From contig JAFZXM010000005.1 of NCBI GenBank assembly GCA_017616775.1, positions 1-64,000 of the forward strand: DNA of 64,000 nucleotides, read 5' to 3'. How positions within the stretch are numbered: position 1 is the stretch's first letter; every line of letters begins with the position of its first letter. The DNA comes from Bacteroidales bacterium (GTDB lineage: Bacteria; Bacteroidota; Bacteroidia; Bacteroidales; WCHB1-69). The notes under the pieces were generated by a model that worked only from the letters and a program-made list of their open reading frames with translations, was not told the origin of the DNA and did not search any database. This document shows, in pieces, positions 27,831-37,002 of the stretch. The position numbers and the translations under genes were made by a program.

Positions 27831-29786
27831 GTGAATAATATCAATCCTCAACAAAATTACGAATTAAGCAAAAAAGCTATCGGCTATGTGGACCGCAAGC
27901 AAGCTACACAAGCCGATTATGATCGTATCGGTTTTATGTCCGGATTAGAAACACACCAGCAGCTGAACACTAAAGAAAAATTATTTTGTCACTGTCCTGC
28001 CGGTATATTTCAAAAATCGGACGAATACGATGCCGAATTGCTTAGACACATGCGTCCCACCCTTTCAGAAATGGGCGGATATGACGGTACAGCCTTAATG
28101 GAATTCAAAACACGTAAAAACATTATATATCGTATTTCTAACAAAACAGCCTGTACATACGATGTTGACGATACGCCTCCTTTTCCTCTCAATAGGGAAG
28201 CATTGCAATATGCTTTGGAAATAGCATTGGCATCCAAGTTGAACATAGTAGGGGAAGTTCATGTTACCCGCAAACAATATTTAGACGGCTCCATCCCTAC
28301 GGGATTTCAACGTACGGCCATTTTGGGCGTGGAAGGAGAAATTCCTCTCAAGCACAAAAAAGTTCGCCTCATACAATTAAGTATAGAAGAAGATGCCTGC
28401 CGTGAAGTATCCGATATCGGTCACACCCGTATATACCGTACTGACCGTTTGGGCATGCCTCTGATTGAAACCGTTACTGCTCCGGAATTAAAAAATCCCG
28501 ATGAAGTAAAAGAAGCCGCCCAATATATACGTTTTCTGAATCGCAGCACCGGCCACGTAAGAACAGGCATAGGCGCCGGACGGCAAGATGTGAATGTGAG
28601 TTGCAAAGGCGGCACCCGTATAGAAGTTAAAGGTGTGTCCCACACCAAATGGATACCCGATGTAACCCATTACGAATGTTTCCGCCAATGGGCTTTGCTT
28701 GCCATACGTGACCAACTTAACCGACGTATCAGCAAACAAAATTGGAAAATGAATTATATGGAACTCAATCCTAAAAAATTCAAATTCTATTTCTCGCCCA
28801 TCACCGATGCCATAGCACAAAATAAAAAAATATATGCTGTCAACTTACCCGAATTCGCCGGTTTGTTGTCGCATTTTTGCCAGCCGGGCCGTCCTTTCTA
28901 CGATGAATTTGTGAATCGCCTTAAAGTGATCGCCTGCCTGGAACGCCCCAATATGGCCACCAGCGAAGATATAGACGATGTGGTAAGTTCCCATGTGTTC
29001 GACGAAATCCGCTCAGCCATGAACGCCGGAGAACAAGACGCTCAAATTATATTCTGGGCCGACGATGACGATGTTCAAACTGCATTGGACACCATAGAAG
29101 AACGGGCTTTGATGGCTTTTGACGGAGTTCCCAGCGAAACCAGAAAGGTAATGTACGATGCCACCACTATCTTCGAACGTGTATTACCGGGTGCCGACCG
29201 TATGTATCCCGATACAGATTCTGCCCCCATACCTTTAACCAATGAATATATAGAGAGTCTTAAACAAAATATTCCCGATGAAATAGCAGACCGCTACGCA
29301 CAATGCACGCAATGGAATATTCCGGAAGACTGCTTTACATACATCTTCTCCAATAATCATTATCCTATGATCAAACGCATAATTAATGAATTGGACATCA
29401 CTCCGAAATTTGCAGGCACTTTCTTTGGCCACACGCTTAAACATCTTCACGGACAATATGGCAGAATTCCATTCTGCACTTGCCGGATTTATCATTTATT
29501 TGCTTTCTTGAAACAAAAAAATATCAATTACGGCATTGCCAAGAATATGTTAAAAATAATGTTTGAACACCCCGAAATGGAATTCGAAAATATACTTAAA
29601 GAACTTCATTTTCAAACATTAACGGAAACAGAATTAATACAAAAAGCCAAAGATTTGGCTAAACAGCCATTTGTTGCCTATCGTAAAAACACGAATAACC
29701 AAGACAGAATCAACACCATCATGGGACAACTTCATTACATGGGAATAGGCAATATTAATTTAGGCAAATTAGCCGAAGAATTGTAA
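27831..29786 (+). CDS. gatE: Archaeal-type Glu-tRNA(Gln) amidotransferase subunit GatE
   Basis: 651 residues with a GTG start. GatE is the tRNA-binding kinase/transamidase subunit that, with GatD, converts Glu-tRNA(Gln) to Gln-tRNA(Gln). It shares the GatB cradle fold: GLETHQQLNTKEKLFC and the following C-x-C (metal site), YDVDDTPP and GFQRTAILG. The HQQL signature, the extra length compared with GatB (about 480), the central AspRS-like GAD insertion (about 270-420) and the helical/YqeY-type tail point to GatE. The gatD gene follows after 24 nt. In known genomes this pair is an archaeal trait. Codon use looks like that of the neighbours, so any transfer is old. Confidence 0.92.
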   Translation: MNNINPQQNYELSKKAIGYVDRKQATQADYDRIGFMSGLETHQQLNTKEKLFCHCPAGIFQKSDEYDAELLRHMRPTLSEMGGYDGTALMEFKTRKNIIYRISNKTACTYDVDDTPPFPLNREALQYALEIALASKLNIVGEVHVTRKQYLDGSIPTGFQRTAILGVEGEIPLKHKKVRLIQLSIEEDACREVSDIGHTRIYRTDRLGMPLIETVTAPELKNPDEVKEAAQYIRFLNRSTGHVRTGIGAGRQDVNVSCKGGTRIEVKGVSHTKWIPDVTHYECFRQWALLAIRDQLNRRISKQNWKMNYMELNPKKFKFYFSPITDAIAQNKKIYAVNLPEFAGLLSHFCQPGRPFYDEFVNRLKVIACLERPNMATSEDIDDVVSSHVFDEIRSAMNAGEQDAQIIFWADDDDVQTALDTIEERALMAFDGVPSETRKVMYDATTIFERVLPGADRMYPDTDSAPIPLTNEYIESLKQNIPDEIADRYAQCTQWNIPEDCFTYIFSNNHYPMIKRIINELDITPKFAGTFFGHTLKHLHGQYGRIPFCTCRIYHLFAFLKQKNINYGIAKNMLKIMFEHPEMEFENILKELHFQTLTETELIQKAKDLAKQPFVAYRKNTNNQDRINTIMGQLHYMGIGNINLGKLAEEL

Positions 29787-29810
29787 ATTTACTAATAAAA
29801 CCACATTACA

Positions 29811-31268
29811 ATGGAAGACAAAACATTTCAAGGATATAAAGGAAGAGCTTTAGACATATTAAAAAAATACGATGTACACGTATGGGATAAAGCGGAAGTA
29901 GATACCACCAGAGGCCATTTCAGCGGAAAAATATTACCGCGTGCCGAAAACACCGACGACCTGCACATAGTCATGAAAGTGATTACGGGCTACAATATCG
30001 GTCTTGACATAGAAACCATCACCCACATGAAAGGCGAACGGGATCCCCAACCCAATTTCAAAGTGCCGGAAAAAGAATTTCCCTATACCAAAGGTTTGCC
30101 TCATGTTAAATTATTAGGCACCGGCGGCACCATCGCCTCCCGTTTGGACTACCGTACGGGTGCCGTTATCCCTGCTTTTTCACCGGGTGAATTGTTCGGA
30201 GCCGTACCCGAATTGGCAGATATCTGCAATTTGGATACCGAAAAAGTTTTTGCCGTATTCTCCGAAAACATGTCTCCTAAAGAATATATGGCTTTAGCCA
30301 ATAAAATAGGTGACGAAGTGAAAAACGGCATAGACGGCATAGTGATTGGACATGGTACAGATACTTTGGCTCATACCGCTACCGCGTTGACATATATGTG
30401 CCAAAATTTACCCATGCCCGTAGTATTAGTCGGGTCACAACGTTCTTCTGACCGTCCCAGTTCCGATGCCGCCCTTAACCTGATGCATGCCATGACCGCT
30501 GCCGGTCATGGAGACATAGCAGAAGTGATGGTGTGTATGTTCGGCCCCACCTCCGATGAATACGGATTCCTGCATCGCGGTACAAGAGTACGTAAAATGC
30601 ACTCTTCTTATCGCTCCACCTTCCGTACCATAGGAGATACCCCACTGGCCACCATCAGCCGGAAAAACGGAGTGCAACCTATCAAAGAAATATATAATCA
30701 CAGACGTAAAGGTGCTGAAAGAGAAGTAGAAATCATCACCAATTTGCAAGATTACAAAAAAAGCATCGCCACCAACAATCCCAATATCACACGTATAGTT
30801 CCTACCTTTGACGACAGGGTGGCTATATTGTATTATTATCCGGGTATGAAACCCGATGTGCTGGAAGCCCTGATAGAAAAAGGATATAAAGGAATAGTAT
30901 GGGATGGAACAGGATTAGGACACGTCAACAAAGGCATGTTCGATGCTATCCAAAGAGCTACCGATGCCGGCATTCACCAATATATGTGTGTACAAACCAT
31001 TTGGGGTTACACCCATATGTTCGTTTACGATACCGGCCGTGACCTCATGGCCCGGGGCATTATCCCTGCTGACAATATGCTTGCCGAATCGGCCTATATC
31101 AAATTAGGTTGGGCATTAGGCCTTTCTCACGACAGAGAAGAAGTTCGTCAGCTGATGCTCACCCCTATCAACAGTGAAACCACTCCCAGAGAGCCCTACG
31201 ACGGATACCTTATCTATCAAGGCGGCGTTCCCGAAGTGGAAGAATTCGTTCACAAAGTACACAAATAA
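29811..31268 (+). CDS. gatD: Archaeal-type Glu-tRNA(Gln) amidotransferase subunit GatD
   Basis: 485 residues. GatD is the asparaginase-like subunit that releases ammonia from glutamine for GatE. An N-terminal domain of about 85 residues, beta-rich and absent from plain asparaginases, precedes the amidase. All catalytic threonines and partners are visible: TGGTIASR (about 104-111), the second Thr-Asp in GHGTDTLAHTA (about 184), and VLVGSQRSSDRPSSDA with its conserved residues. The C-terminal domain ends near the family length (archaeal GatD is 430-450). Adjacency to gatE makes a simple asparaginase unlikely. A strong terminator follows directly. Confidence 0.93.
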   Translation: MEDKTFQGYKGRALDILKKYDVHVWDKAEVDTTRGHFSGKILPRAENTDDLHIVMKVITGYNIGLDIETITHMKGERDPQPNFKVPEKEFPYTKGLPHVKLLGTGGTIASRLDYRTGAVIPAFSPGELFGAVPELADICNLDTEKVFAVFSENMSPKEYMALANKIGDEVKNGIDGIVIGHGTDTLAHTATALTYMCQNLPMPVVLVGSQRSSDRPSSDAALNLMHAMTAAGHGDIAEVMVCMFGPTSDEYGFLHRGTRVRKMHSSYRSTFRTIGDTPLATISRKNGVQPIKEIYNHRRKGAEREVEIITNLQDYKKSIATNNPNITRIVPTFDDRVAILYYYPGMKPDVLEALIEKGYKGIVWDGTGLGHVNKGMFDAIQRATDAGIHQYMCVQTIWGYTHMFVYDTGRDLMARGIIPADNMLAESAYIKLGWALGLSHDREEVRQLMLTPINSETTPREPYDGYLIYQGGVPEVEEFVHKVHK

Positions 31269-31276
31269 TAAGAACC

Positions 31277-31310
31277 ATAGCGGGCTTTACATGTAAAGCC
31301 CGCTATATTT
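31277..31310 (+). terminator. Terminator of gatE-gatD
   Basis: A 30-bp perfect palindrome (31277-31306) centred on ACATGT, GC-rich in its middle arms (GCGGGC), followed by ATTT. It lies 9 nt beyond the gatD stop. Confidence 0.75.
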
Positions 31311-31318
31311 ATACATAT

Positions 31319-32107
31319 ATGAATCATATTACGGGCATTATCACCACACTCAACGAAGAACACAATATAGTGGAATGCATTCGTTCGCTTCGGCTTATCT
31401 GCAATGAAATTATTGTTGTGGATTCCTTAAGCCACGATAACACCGTTACCTTGGCAAAACAAGAAGGAGCCGTTGTATTAACCCAAAAATATCTCGGAGA
31501 CGGAATACAAAAAAATTATGCCCTCAACTCCGCCTCCAACAATTGGATATTCAGTCTGGATGCCGATGAACGCATCTCTCCGGAATTGGCCGAAATCATC
31601 AACGCCCTGCCCTTGGAAAACACCACATACGATTCCTATGCCGTCAAACGGCGCAATCATATCGGCAGCCGATGGATAAAACATTGCAGATGGTATCCCG
31701 ATTATTGTATCCGATTATACAATAAAACACTGACCAAATTCTGCAATTCAAAAGAACATGCCTATGTAGAAGGAAAAAATGTAAAATACCTTACAGGATA
31801 CATACTTCACTATTCATTTAAAAACATAGGGGAATTGTTTGGCAAGGCCGAACGGAATTATAGCACCCGGAGTGCAAAAATCATGTACCTGCAAGGTAAA
31901 AAGATATCTTCATTCGCCCCTTTTATCCACTGCATATCGGCATTTTTTACCAAATATTTTTTACATCTGGGCATACTTGAAGGCATAGATGGACTCAGCA
32001 TTGCTGTCAGCACAGCTTCCACCACCTATCAAAAATACGCAAAATTACTTGAATACCAAACGGACGAAAAAGTAAGAAACGCTGAAAACTTTGATAATAT
32101 CTGGTAA
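31319..32107 (+). CDS. Family 2 glycosyltransferase, WaaE/KdtX-like
   Basis: 262 residues. The GT-A fold N-terminus (ITTLNEEHNIVECI), the nucleotide-sugar site VVDSLSHDNT and the metal-binding D-x-D within FSLDADERI (about 80-87) are clear. A later KRRNHIG...W-x-x-D stretch and a helical C-terminus fit the lipopolysaccharide core or lipid-linked glucosyltransferase group. Likely role: adding a sugar to lipopolysaccharide core or another envelope glycan at the inner membrane. It begins 12 nt after the gatD terminator palindrome and so may have its own promoter or be read through. Confidence 0.87.
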   Translation: MNHITGIITTLNEEHNIVECIRSLRLICNEIIVVDSLSHDNTVTLAKQEGAVVLTQKYLGDGIQKNYALNSASNNWIFSLDADERISPELAEIINALPLENTTYDSYAVKRRNHIGSRWIKHCRWYPDYCIRLYNKTLTKFCNSKEHAYVEGKNVKYLTGYILHYSFKNIGELFGKAERNYSTRSAKIMYLQGKKISSFAPFIHCISAFFTKYFLHLGILEGIDGLSIAVSTASTTYQKYAKLLEYQTDEKVRNAENFDNIW

Positions 32108-32203
32108 TTGCCGCCACATGCCTCCCCATCACCCGATTTGTTATCATACCCTTGGTTTCAAGCCTACTTCGGCACAAACGCCTTTTTTGCCGGCAAATAT
32201 CAA

Positions 32204-32242
32204 CAAAAAAAAATAGGAATCACAATGATTCCTATTTTTTTT
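32204..32242. terminator. Bidirectional terminator between the glycosyltransferase and T9SS genes
   Basis: A run of A then TAGGAATCA (about 32214-32222) pairs with TGATTCCTA (32226-32234) and a run of T, forming a long A/T-flanked stem with loop CAA. It can serve both converging genes. Confidence 0.8.
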
Positions 32243-32258
32243 ACCATTATGCTTTAAC

Positions 32259-35258
32259 TTATTTCAATACGGTAACATGACCCACGAATTCATATTCCTG
32301 ACCCGTATAGTCTCTTACCACTATTCTGTAAGTATATACGCTATTAGGAGCTACATATTTTCCTTCTACCGTACCATCCCATTGAACTGAAGGATCTTCT
32401 GTCATAAATATTCTTTGTCCCCAACGGTCAAATATGGTAAGCATATACCCGTTTTCGGAATATTCACTCATCAAAGGTCCCCATGTATCATTCAATCCAT
32501 CACCGTTAGGTGTGAAGGTATTGGGAATAAACACATTCAACTCATCATATACATGTATTATTTTTGATATGGTATCGGTGCAACCGTTTTTGTCGGTTAC
32601 CTCCATGAACACCACATAGTCTCCTGCACTTTCATAAGTATGATATACTATATTTCCGGTAGAGGTGTTACCGTCACCCATATCCCAATCCCAAGCTTTG
32701 GGAGTACCTTTGGAGGCGTCGGTTAATGTAAAGATGGTGTTGCTGGCTACGCTATATGAATTAGCTTCAAAATTAGCGGTGGGACCATCCACATGTTCTA
32801 CGGTAAATGTTTCTTGTGCTACACAGAAAGTATCTTGAACTATCACCGTATAGGTTCCTTCTTGTACATTGGTTACGGTATCTCCTGTTTCTCCGCTCAC
32901 ATCGGTAGGTGTTCCCGACCATTGATAAGGCTTGAGGGTGGAAGGATCTCCGCTTTGTACGGTGGTGATAATGGTACCATCGCTTCTACCGCAAGTTTCG
33001 GGGGTGGTTTTACCGCTCAGTTTCAAAGAAGGATAACTGCCCACCGTTACCGTTGTATCAGCTATACATCCATTGGCATCCACACCTTTAACGGTATAAG
33101 TTCCTGCTGCAATATTCACCATTATGGAATCCATTACCATACCGGTATTCGGTGTCCACGTATAGGTGATAGGCGCTTTGGCATAATCTATATGTACGGC
33201 TATTGCACCGTTTTTGCTGTCACAAGTTTCTATTCTTATGGTATCTACATATATGATAGGATACGGCAACGCTGTTACTTCCACACTATCCAAACGAATA
33301 CAATCGTTTGCATCGGTAACGGTAACATAATACCAACCCACACCCAAGTTTCTTGCATAGGCTCCATTGCCTTTATTCACACCATCCGAGTTTTTCCACA
33401 CGTAAGAATAAGGAGGAGTACCGCCTGTAGGCACTACATGTACCACACCATTATCCAAACCGCAAGTGGTTTCTTCTTGGGATGTTTCACTTTCCAACAA
33501 AGGCGGTTCTGTAATATTCACTTCCATTCTCAACTCACAGCCTTGGGCATCTATGGCATAGAATGTATATTTTCCTGCAGCCAAATTTCTATATGTTTTT
33601 CCATTTACATTAGAATTATAGTCTATGGAATCCTCGCCGTTCACATTTTTTAATGTCCAATAAGCATTTTGAATAGTGGCGGCACCTGTGATGGCTCCAT
33701 GTGTAAATTGGCCTGTTTTTTCTCCGTAACACAAAACATCAACTTGCGTAATAGGCATTTGCGGCTTTAAAGGAGTTACCACAAAAGTATCATAGGCATA
33801 ACAGCCCACCGAATCCAGCGATTTTACATAATATGTTCCCGGACCGTTGATACCAAAGGATTCTCCATGGGCAGGACCCACAGTTACTCCGTTTTCTTTT
33901 TTACCCGTCCATTCATGGTCTACAAAGAAAGAACGAACCGTATTTACATATAATGTATCTTCACTGCCTTCGCATATTTGCTCGTTACCGTATATTTCCA
34001 CTTCGGGAGAAGGATACACTCTTATCCAGTGTTCCACTTCGGCTTTAGAAGTATCTGCACAACCGTTTTCGGCTTCCACTGTCAAACGTACCAGATAATC
34101 CACCGGTTGATTGGTGGGAGGATCGGGGAATGTGAATGTCCAAAGGGAATCTTGCGATTGGAAGTTTGTTCCTTCTATTTCCCACAAAACATTGTCTTTT
34201 TTACTATTTACCACTGTGGACATATCTACAAACGTAGCCGTTCTGCTACAAGTGTCATAATAATTTTGGAAAATGCCGAGATGATTTAAATGGTCGGGAT
34301 CTTCTATATTCACCCAGTGTTTGCTGTTATATTCCACTCCGAATACAAAACTTGCATCAATGGAAGTTTTTGCTATGATGGTTTTCAAAGTGGAAGTACA
34401 ACCCAATTCGGAAGTAATCACACAAGTGAATTCTTCACCGTCCAACGGGTTTTGAATATTAATTTGCTTGGTATATGCATGCCATGCCGGTTGCGAACTT
34501 CTGGACCAGTTGTAAGAATTGAATCCTTCCGGAGCTTTCAAACGTGCGGCACTTTGACCTTCACAATAGGTTAAGTCTATAGTCATAGGACGGCATTCTG
34601 CCACCAGATAGGCATATCCGTAGTGACCGCTCAAAGTACAGTCACGCACCTCATATCTAATCACAATGGTTTGGCCTATCAATGGTTCCAAACTGAAACC
34701 GACCGTAGTCCAGTCTTTGGCAACCAATGAGGAGGTATTACATGCCAAACCTGTAAGGCTTCCGCTGGATACAAAGTTCACACAACCGCAAGGGAGGTTT
34801 AACTGATGACCTGCCGTGTCATAAATACACATCATGAACAAAGGTTGGTCACTTTCACTATGACCGGGGTTCTCCATTACCCATGCAAAAGACAATATCA
34901 ACAAGTCGTTAGTACTGTCTATTGTCATTCTGTACGATACGGCATCTACCTGAGCTCCTGTACCGTTATTACCCAACAACATTGAATAAGCATAACCCGT
35001 CGGCACTTTGGTGATCACACTACATGCAGGATCCTGCATTTCTCCGCCTGCCGTTAACTGAGCGGCGTTTAAAATAGTGTGGTTACCGGGTATCGGAGCT
35101 GTCGGCACACAAGTGTAATTACCGCTTGCACAGCTTCCGTGATAGCATTGCCAATAGGTAAGATTACCATAGGACAAATTCAAATTAGGACATTGTGCCA
35201 GAATAGTCCCGCAGGCTGACATCAACACTGCAACGGCGAATAATGTTAACTTTTTCAT
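32259..35258 (-). CDS. Large secreted T9SS cargo with PKD, SprB-like repeats and type B sorting domain
   Basis: 999 residues with a signal peptide (1-21). The N-terminal third has a Cys-rich, jelly-roll-like region. From about residue 500 there are roughly four SprB-type repeats, each with a C-G-x-x-(D/N)-G start, a GGTPPYSYxW-like core and a YTVxVxDxNGC end. A PKD domain (about 825-900) has the WDWDMGDGNTS motif. The last 94 residues are the gliding-motility-associated C-terminal (type B) sorting domain, with FTPNGDGLND and FDRWGQRIF. This domain routes the protein through the type IX secretion system to the surface, where it probably acts as an adhesin. No gliding gene is adjacent. Confidence 0.9.
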   Translation of the reverse strand: MKKLTLFAVAVLMSACGTILAQCPNLNLSYGNLTYWQCYHGSCASGNYTCVPTAPIPGNHTILNAAQLTAGGEMQDPACSVITKVPTGYAYSMLLGNNGTGAQVDAVSYRMTIDSTNDLLILSFAWVMENPGHSESDQPLFMMCIYDTAGHQLNLPCGCVNFVSSGSLTGLACNTSSLVAKDWTTVGFSLEPLIGQTIVIRYEVRDCTLSGHYGYAYLVAECRPMTIDLTYCEGQSAARLKAPEGFNSYNWSRSSQPAWHAYTKQINIQNPLDGEEFTCVITSELGCTSTLKTIIAKTSIDASFVFGVEYNSKHWVNIEDPDHLNHLGIFQNYYDTCSRTATFVDMSTVVNSKKDNVLWEIEGTNFQSQDSLWTFTFPDPPTNQPVDYLVRLTVEAENGCADTSKAEVEHWIRVYPSPEVEIYGNEQICEGSEDTLYVNTVRSFFVDHEWTGKKENGVTVGPAHGESFGINGPGTYYVKSLDSVGCYAYDTFVVTPLKPQMPITQVDVLCYGEKTGQFTHGAITGAATIQNAYWTLKNVNGEDSIDYNSNVNGKTYRNLAAGKYTFYAIDAQGCELRMEVNITEPPLLESETSQEETTCGLDNGVVHVVPTGGTPPYSYVWKNSDGVNKGNGAYARNLGVGWYYVTVTDANDCIRLDSVEVTALPYPIIYVDTIRIETCDSKNGAIAVHIDYAKAPITYTWTPNTGMVMDSIMVNIAAGTYTVKGVDANGCIADTTVTVGSYPSLKLSGKTTPETCGRSDGTIITTVQSGDPSTLKPYQWSGTPTDVSGETGDTVTNVQEGTYTVIVQDTFCVAQETFTVEHVDGPTANFEANSYSVASNTIFTLTDASKGTPKAWDWDMGDGNTSTGNIVYHTYESAGDYVVFMEVTDKNGCTDTISKIIHVYDELNVFIPNTFTPNGDGLNDTWGPLMSEYSENGYMLTIFDRWGQRIFMTEDPSVQWDGTVEGKYVAPNSVYTYRIVVRDYTGQEYEFVGHVTVLK

Positions 35259-35298
35259 ATTATTTTTTTTTAATTAATAACACTTCTTTTATTCCTAT

Positions 35299-35332
35299 GA
35301 TACGAGTTATCCTATTTTTGTTGCCTCGTATC
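35299..35332. repeat. 8-bp inverted repeat between secG and the T9SS gene
   Basis: GATACGAG (35299-35306) and CTCGTATC (35325-35332) pair exactly around an 18-nt loop, in the 147-nt space upstream of the T9SS gene. On the minus strand no T-run follows. It may be a leader structure or operator of the T9SS gene. Confidence 0.4.
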
Positions 35333-35405
35333 CCGTTTTTTTTTATGAAAAAAACAGACAAAAGAAAAAAAATTTCCATTGTCTGCTTAAATCATGATTC
35401 ATTTT

Positions 35406-35762
35406 TTATTCTTCCCCCGTTTCTTGTTCTTGTGTAACCGGTAATGCGGCGGCAGGTGCTACCGGAGCTGCCGGAATGGTTACTGCCGACTTGGCTTGAG
35501 TGGCTTTACTGCCTTCTTCTTGTACGCGTTTGTGTTTCGCATTTACCATAAAACTGGTTATAAAACACAAAACCACTATAAACACAGCCAACGACCAAGT
35601 GGCTTTTTCCATAAAATCAGTGGTTTTCCTTACGCCCATTATCTGGTTGGAAGACGAAAAAGTAGAAGACAATCCTCCACCTTTGGAATTCTGCATTAAC
35701 ACAACCAAGCCCAATAATACTGAGGCTATGATTATAAGAATGATTATTATTGTATATAACAT
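35406..35762 (-). CDS. secG: Preprotein translocase subunit SecG
   Basis: 118 residues. Two hydrophobic helices (about 2-22 and 55-76) flank the conserved loop VVLMQNSKGGGLSSTF, the SecG signature. It is the small, non-essential partner of SecYE at the inner membrane. The tail after residue 80 is rich in Ala, Pro and Glu and longer than in E. coli, typical of Bacteroidota. It follows the TPR-tail gene by one base, so the cluster sigma-54 activator, lptE, TPR-tail and secG is probably one transcript. A possible internal promoter (minus-strand TATCTTTG at 35811-35818) lies inside the end of the gene before it. Confidence 0.93.
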   Translation of the reverse strand: MLYTIIIILIIIASVLLGLVVLMQNSKGGGLSSTFSSSNQIMGVRKTTDFMEKATWSLAVFIVVLCFITSFMVNAKHKRVQEEGSKATQAKSAVTIPAAPVAPAAALPVTQEQETGEE

Positions 35763-35763
35763 T

Positions 35764-36486
35764 TTATTTAATTTTATTTTTCTTTACTTTTATTTCTTCT
35801 ATACGAATTGCAAAGATATCATTTTTTTCTGGATTATTCTTGCTTAATACCTCATAAATTTTCAAAGCCCTGTCATAGGCTCCTTGATCTTCATATAATT
35901 TTGCCAAAGTCTCGCTTACTATATTGGTCTTTTCCTGTAAACTGCTTTTCCCGTAATCCTTATAGTGTACAAAATCATTCTCATACACATCATCTTCGCT
36001 TAAAGGCATTCTTGAACGTGGAGGCGGCATGGTATTGTAACGTTCAATAAGTTCGTCCAACGAGAGTTTGCTGTCCAACACTATTTCCTCATTTTCCCGC
36101 TCTTCCGCCACACTTTCTTCTTCACCACGCGCATCTGCAGCAGCATGCAAATCCTGCAGCCTTTGCTGCAAAATATCCAATGCATCGCTTGTTGTTTCCG
36201 CCGGTGTGGTTTCTTCCGCTGCTGCCGGCACCGGCGCATTTTTGCAATTGCACACATCCGCTGCACCGGACTTTTCTTCCGCTTGCGGGCGGGAATGCAA
36301 CTTATATTGCGCATACAGTTGCTGCCTGTATGGTATCATCACCGACAATGCAGCCATGTCGGTATCCTTATCCAACCAACGCAACAATGCACAATACGGA
36401 TATTTTTTGGATGCAAGCTGCAATTCCGTTTGTGATATCCCGCTTTTTTGCGTAAGTATTTGCTCTAAATGTATACTGTCTATCAT
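35764..36486 (-). CDS. Cytoplasmic protein with TPR-like C-terminus, function unknown
   Basis: 240 residues, no signal or membrane segment. The N-terminal half starts M-I-D-S-I-H-L-E and holds a compact helical region; the middle is a low-complexity Ala/Glu-rich linker; the end (about 190-230) looks like one tetratricopeptide unit (TLAKLYEDQGAYDRALKIYE). Genes of this type sit between lptE and secG in many Bacteroidota, so a role near envelope biogenesis is plausible but unproven. It begins 6 nt after lptE. Confidence 0.7.
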   Translation of the reverse strand: MIDSIHLEQILTQKSGISQTELQLASKKYPYCALLRWLDKDTDMAALSVMIPYRQQLYAQYKLHSRPQAEEKSGAADVCNCKNAPVPAAAEETTPAETTSDALDILQQRLQDLHAAADARGEEESVAEERENEEIVLDSKLSLDELIERYNTMPPPRSRMPLSEDDVYENDFVHYKDYGKSSLQEKTNIVSETLAKLYEDQGAYDRALKIYEVLSKNNPEKNDIFAIRIEEIKVKKNKIK

Positions 36487-36492
36487 CTTTAT

Positions 36493-37002
36493 TTACCAAT
36501 TTCCCACCGTGGCGGAAAAAATATCATCCACCAAAGCTTCACACAATTCGCTCACCAAAGCATCTTCCACCTGCGACAAATTCAATTGGCTGTCAAAATC
36601 CACATACCGGGAAAATGTTTTGTCGCACGATTTTTCTTCATCATATTTATTAATGTATGATATACGCACTCCTATCGTCAAACGGTTCATGGTGGCCATT
36701 TCGGCTCCTACCGCCACCGAACTTACCGCATAATTCGTAATTTCTCCTTCTATAGACAAATCCCCTTTGCTGTTTACTACAGACAAACGGGTGGAATTGT
36801 TAAATTTATCTATTAACTGAGTGGTGATTTCATTGGATAATTTCAAATTTACCAATGAAGCGTTATTAACAAAAGGTTTGATGGCAATGGTTTTAGCCTC
36901 GGCGGGAATATCCACGCCTACCGCACTATATTTAATGGTACAGGACATCATGCCCATGCCTGCCAACACCATAATGAAAATACACCTTAACCTTGTTCTC
37001 AT
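36493..37002 (-). CDS. lptE: LptE family lipopolysaccharide-assembly lipoprotein
   Basis: 169 residues. A signal peptide ends in a lipobox with Cys at about residue 21 (G-M-M-S-C). The mature part has the LptE-type alternating strands: IAIKPFVNN, a helix with QLIDKFNNSTRL, then the GDLSIEGEITNY strand. LptE plugs the LptD channel that places lipopolysaccharide in the outer leaflet. Its start overlaps the end of the sigma-54 activator gene by four bases, an arrangement I recall from other Bacteroidales. Confidence 0.88.
   Translation of the reverse strand: MRTRLRCIFIMVLAGMGMMSCTIKYSAVGVDIPAEAKTIAIKPFVNNASLVNLKLSNEITTQLIDKFNNSTRLSVVNSKGDLSIEGEITNYAVSSVAVGAEMATMNRLTIGVRISYINKYDEEKSCDKTFSRYVDFDSQLNLSQVEDALVSELCEALVDDIFSATVGNW

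Noticed and set aside
27831-31268. GatB plus an unrelated asparaginase
   Set aside because: GatE length, the HQQL signature and the GAD-type insertion, together with the extra N-terminal domain of GatD and the adjacency, fit GatDE much better.
32793-33653. 286-residue open frame on the plus strand
   Set aside because: It lies wholly inside the T9SS type B gene on the other strand. The translation is rich in Ile, Tyr, Cys and His from repeat codons read backwards and has no domain.
36068-36733. 221-residue open frame on the plus strand
   Set aside because: Antisense to the TPR-tail protein and lptE; Ser/Cys/Ala-rich with no recognisable motif.
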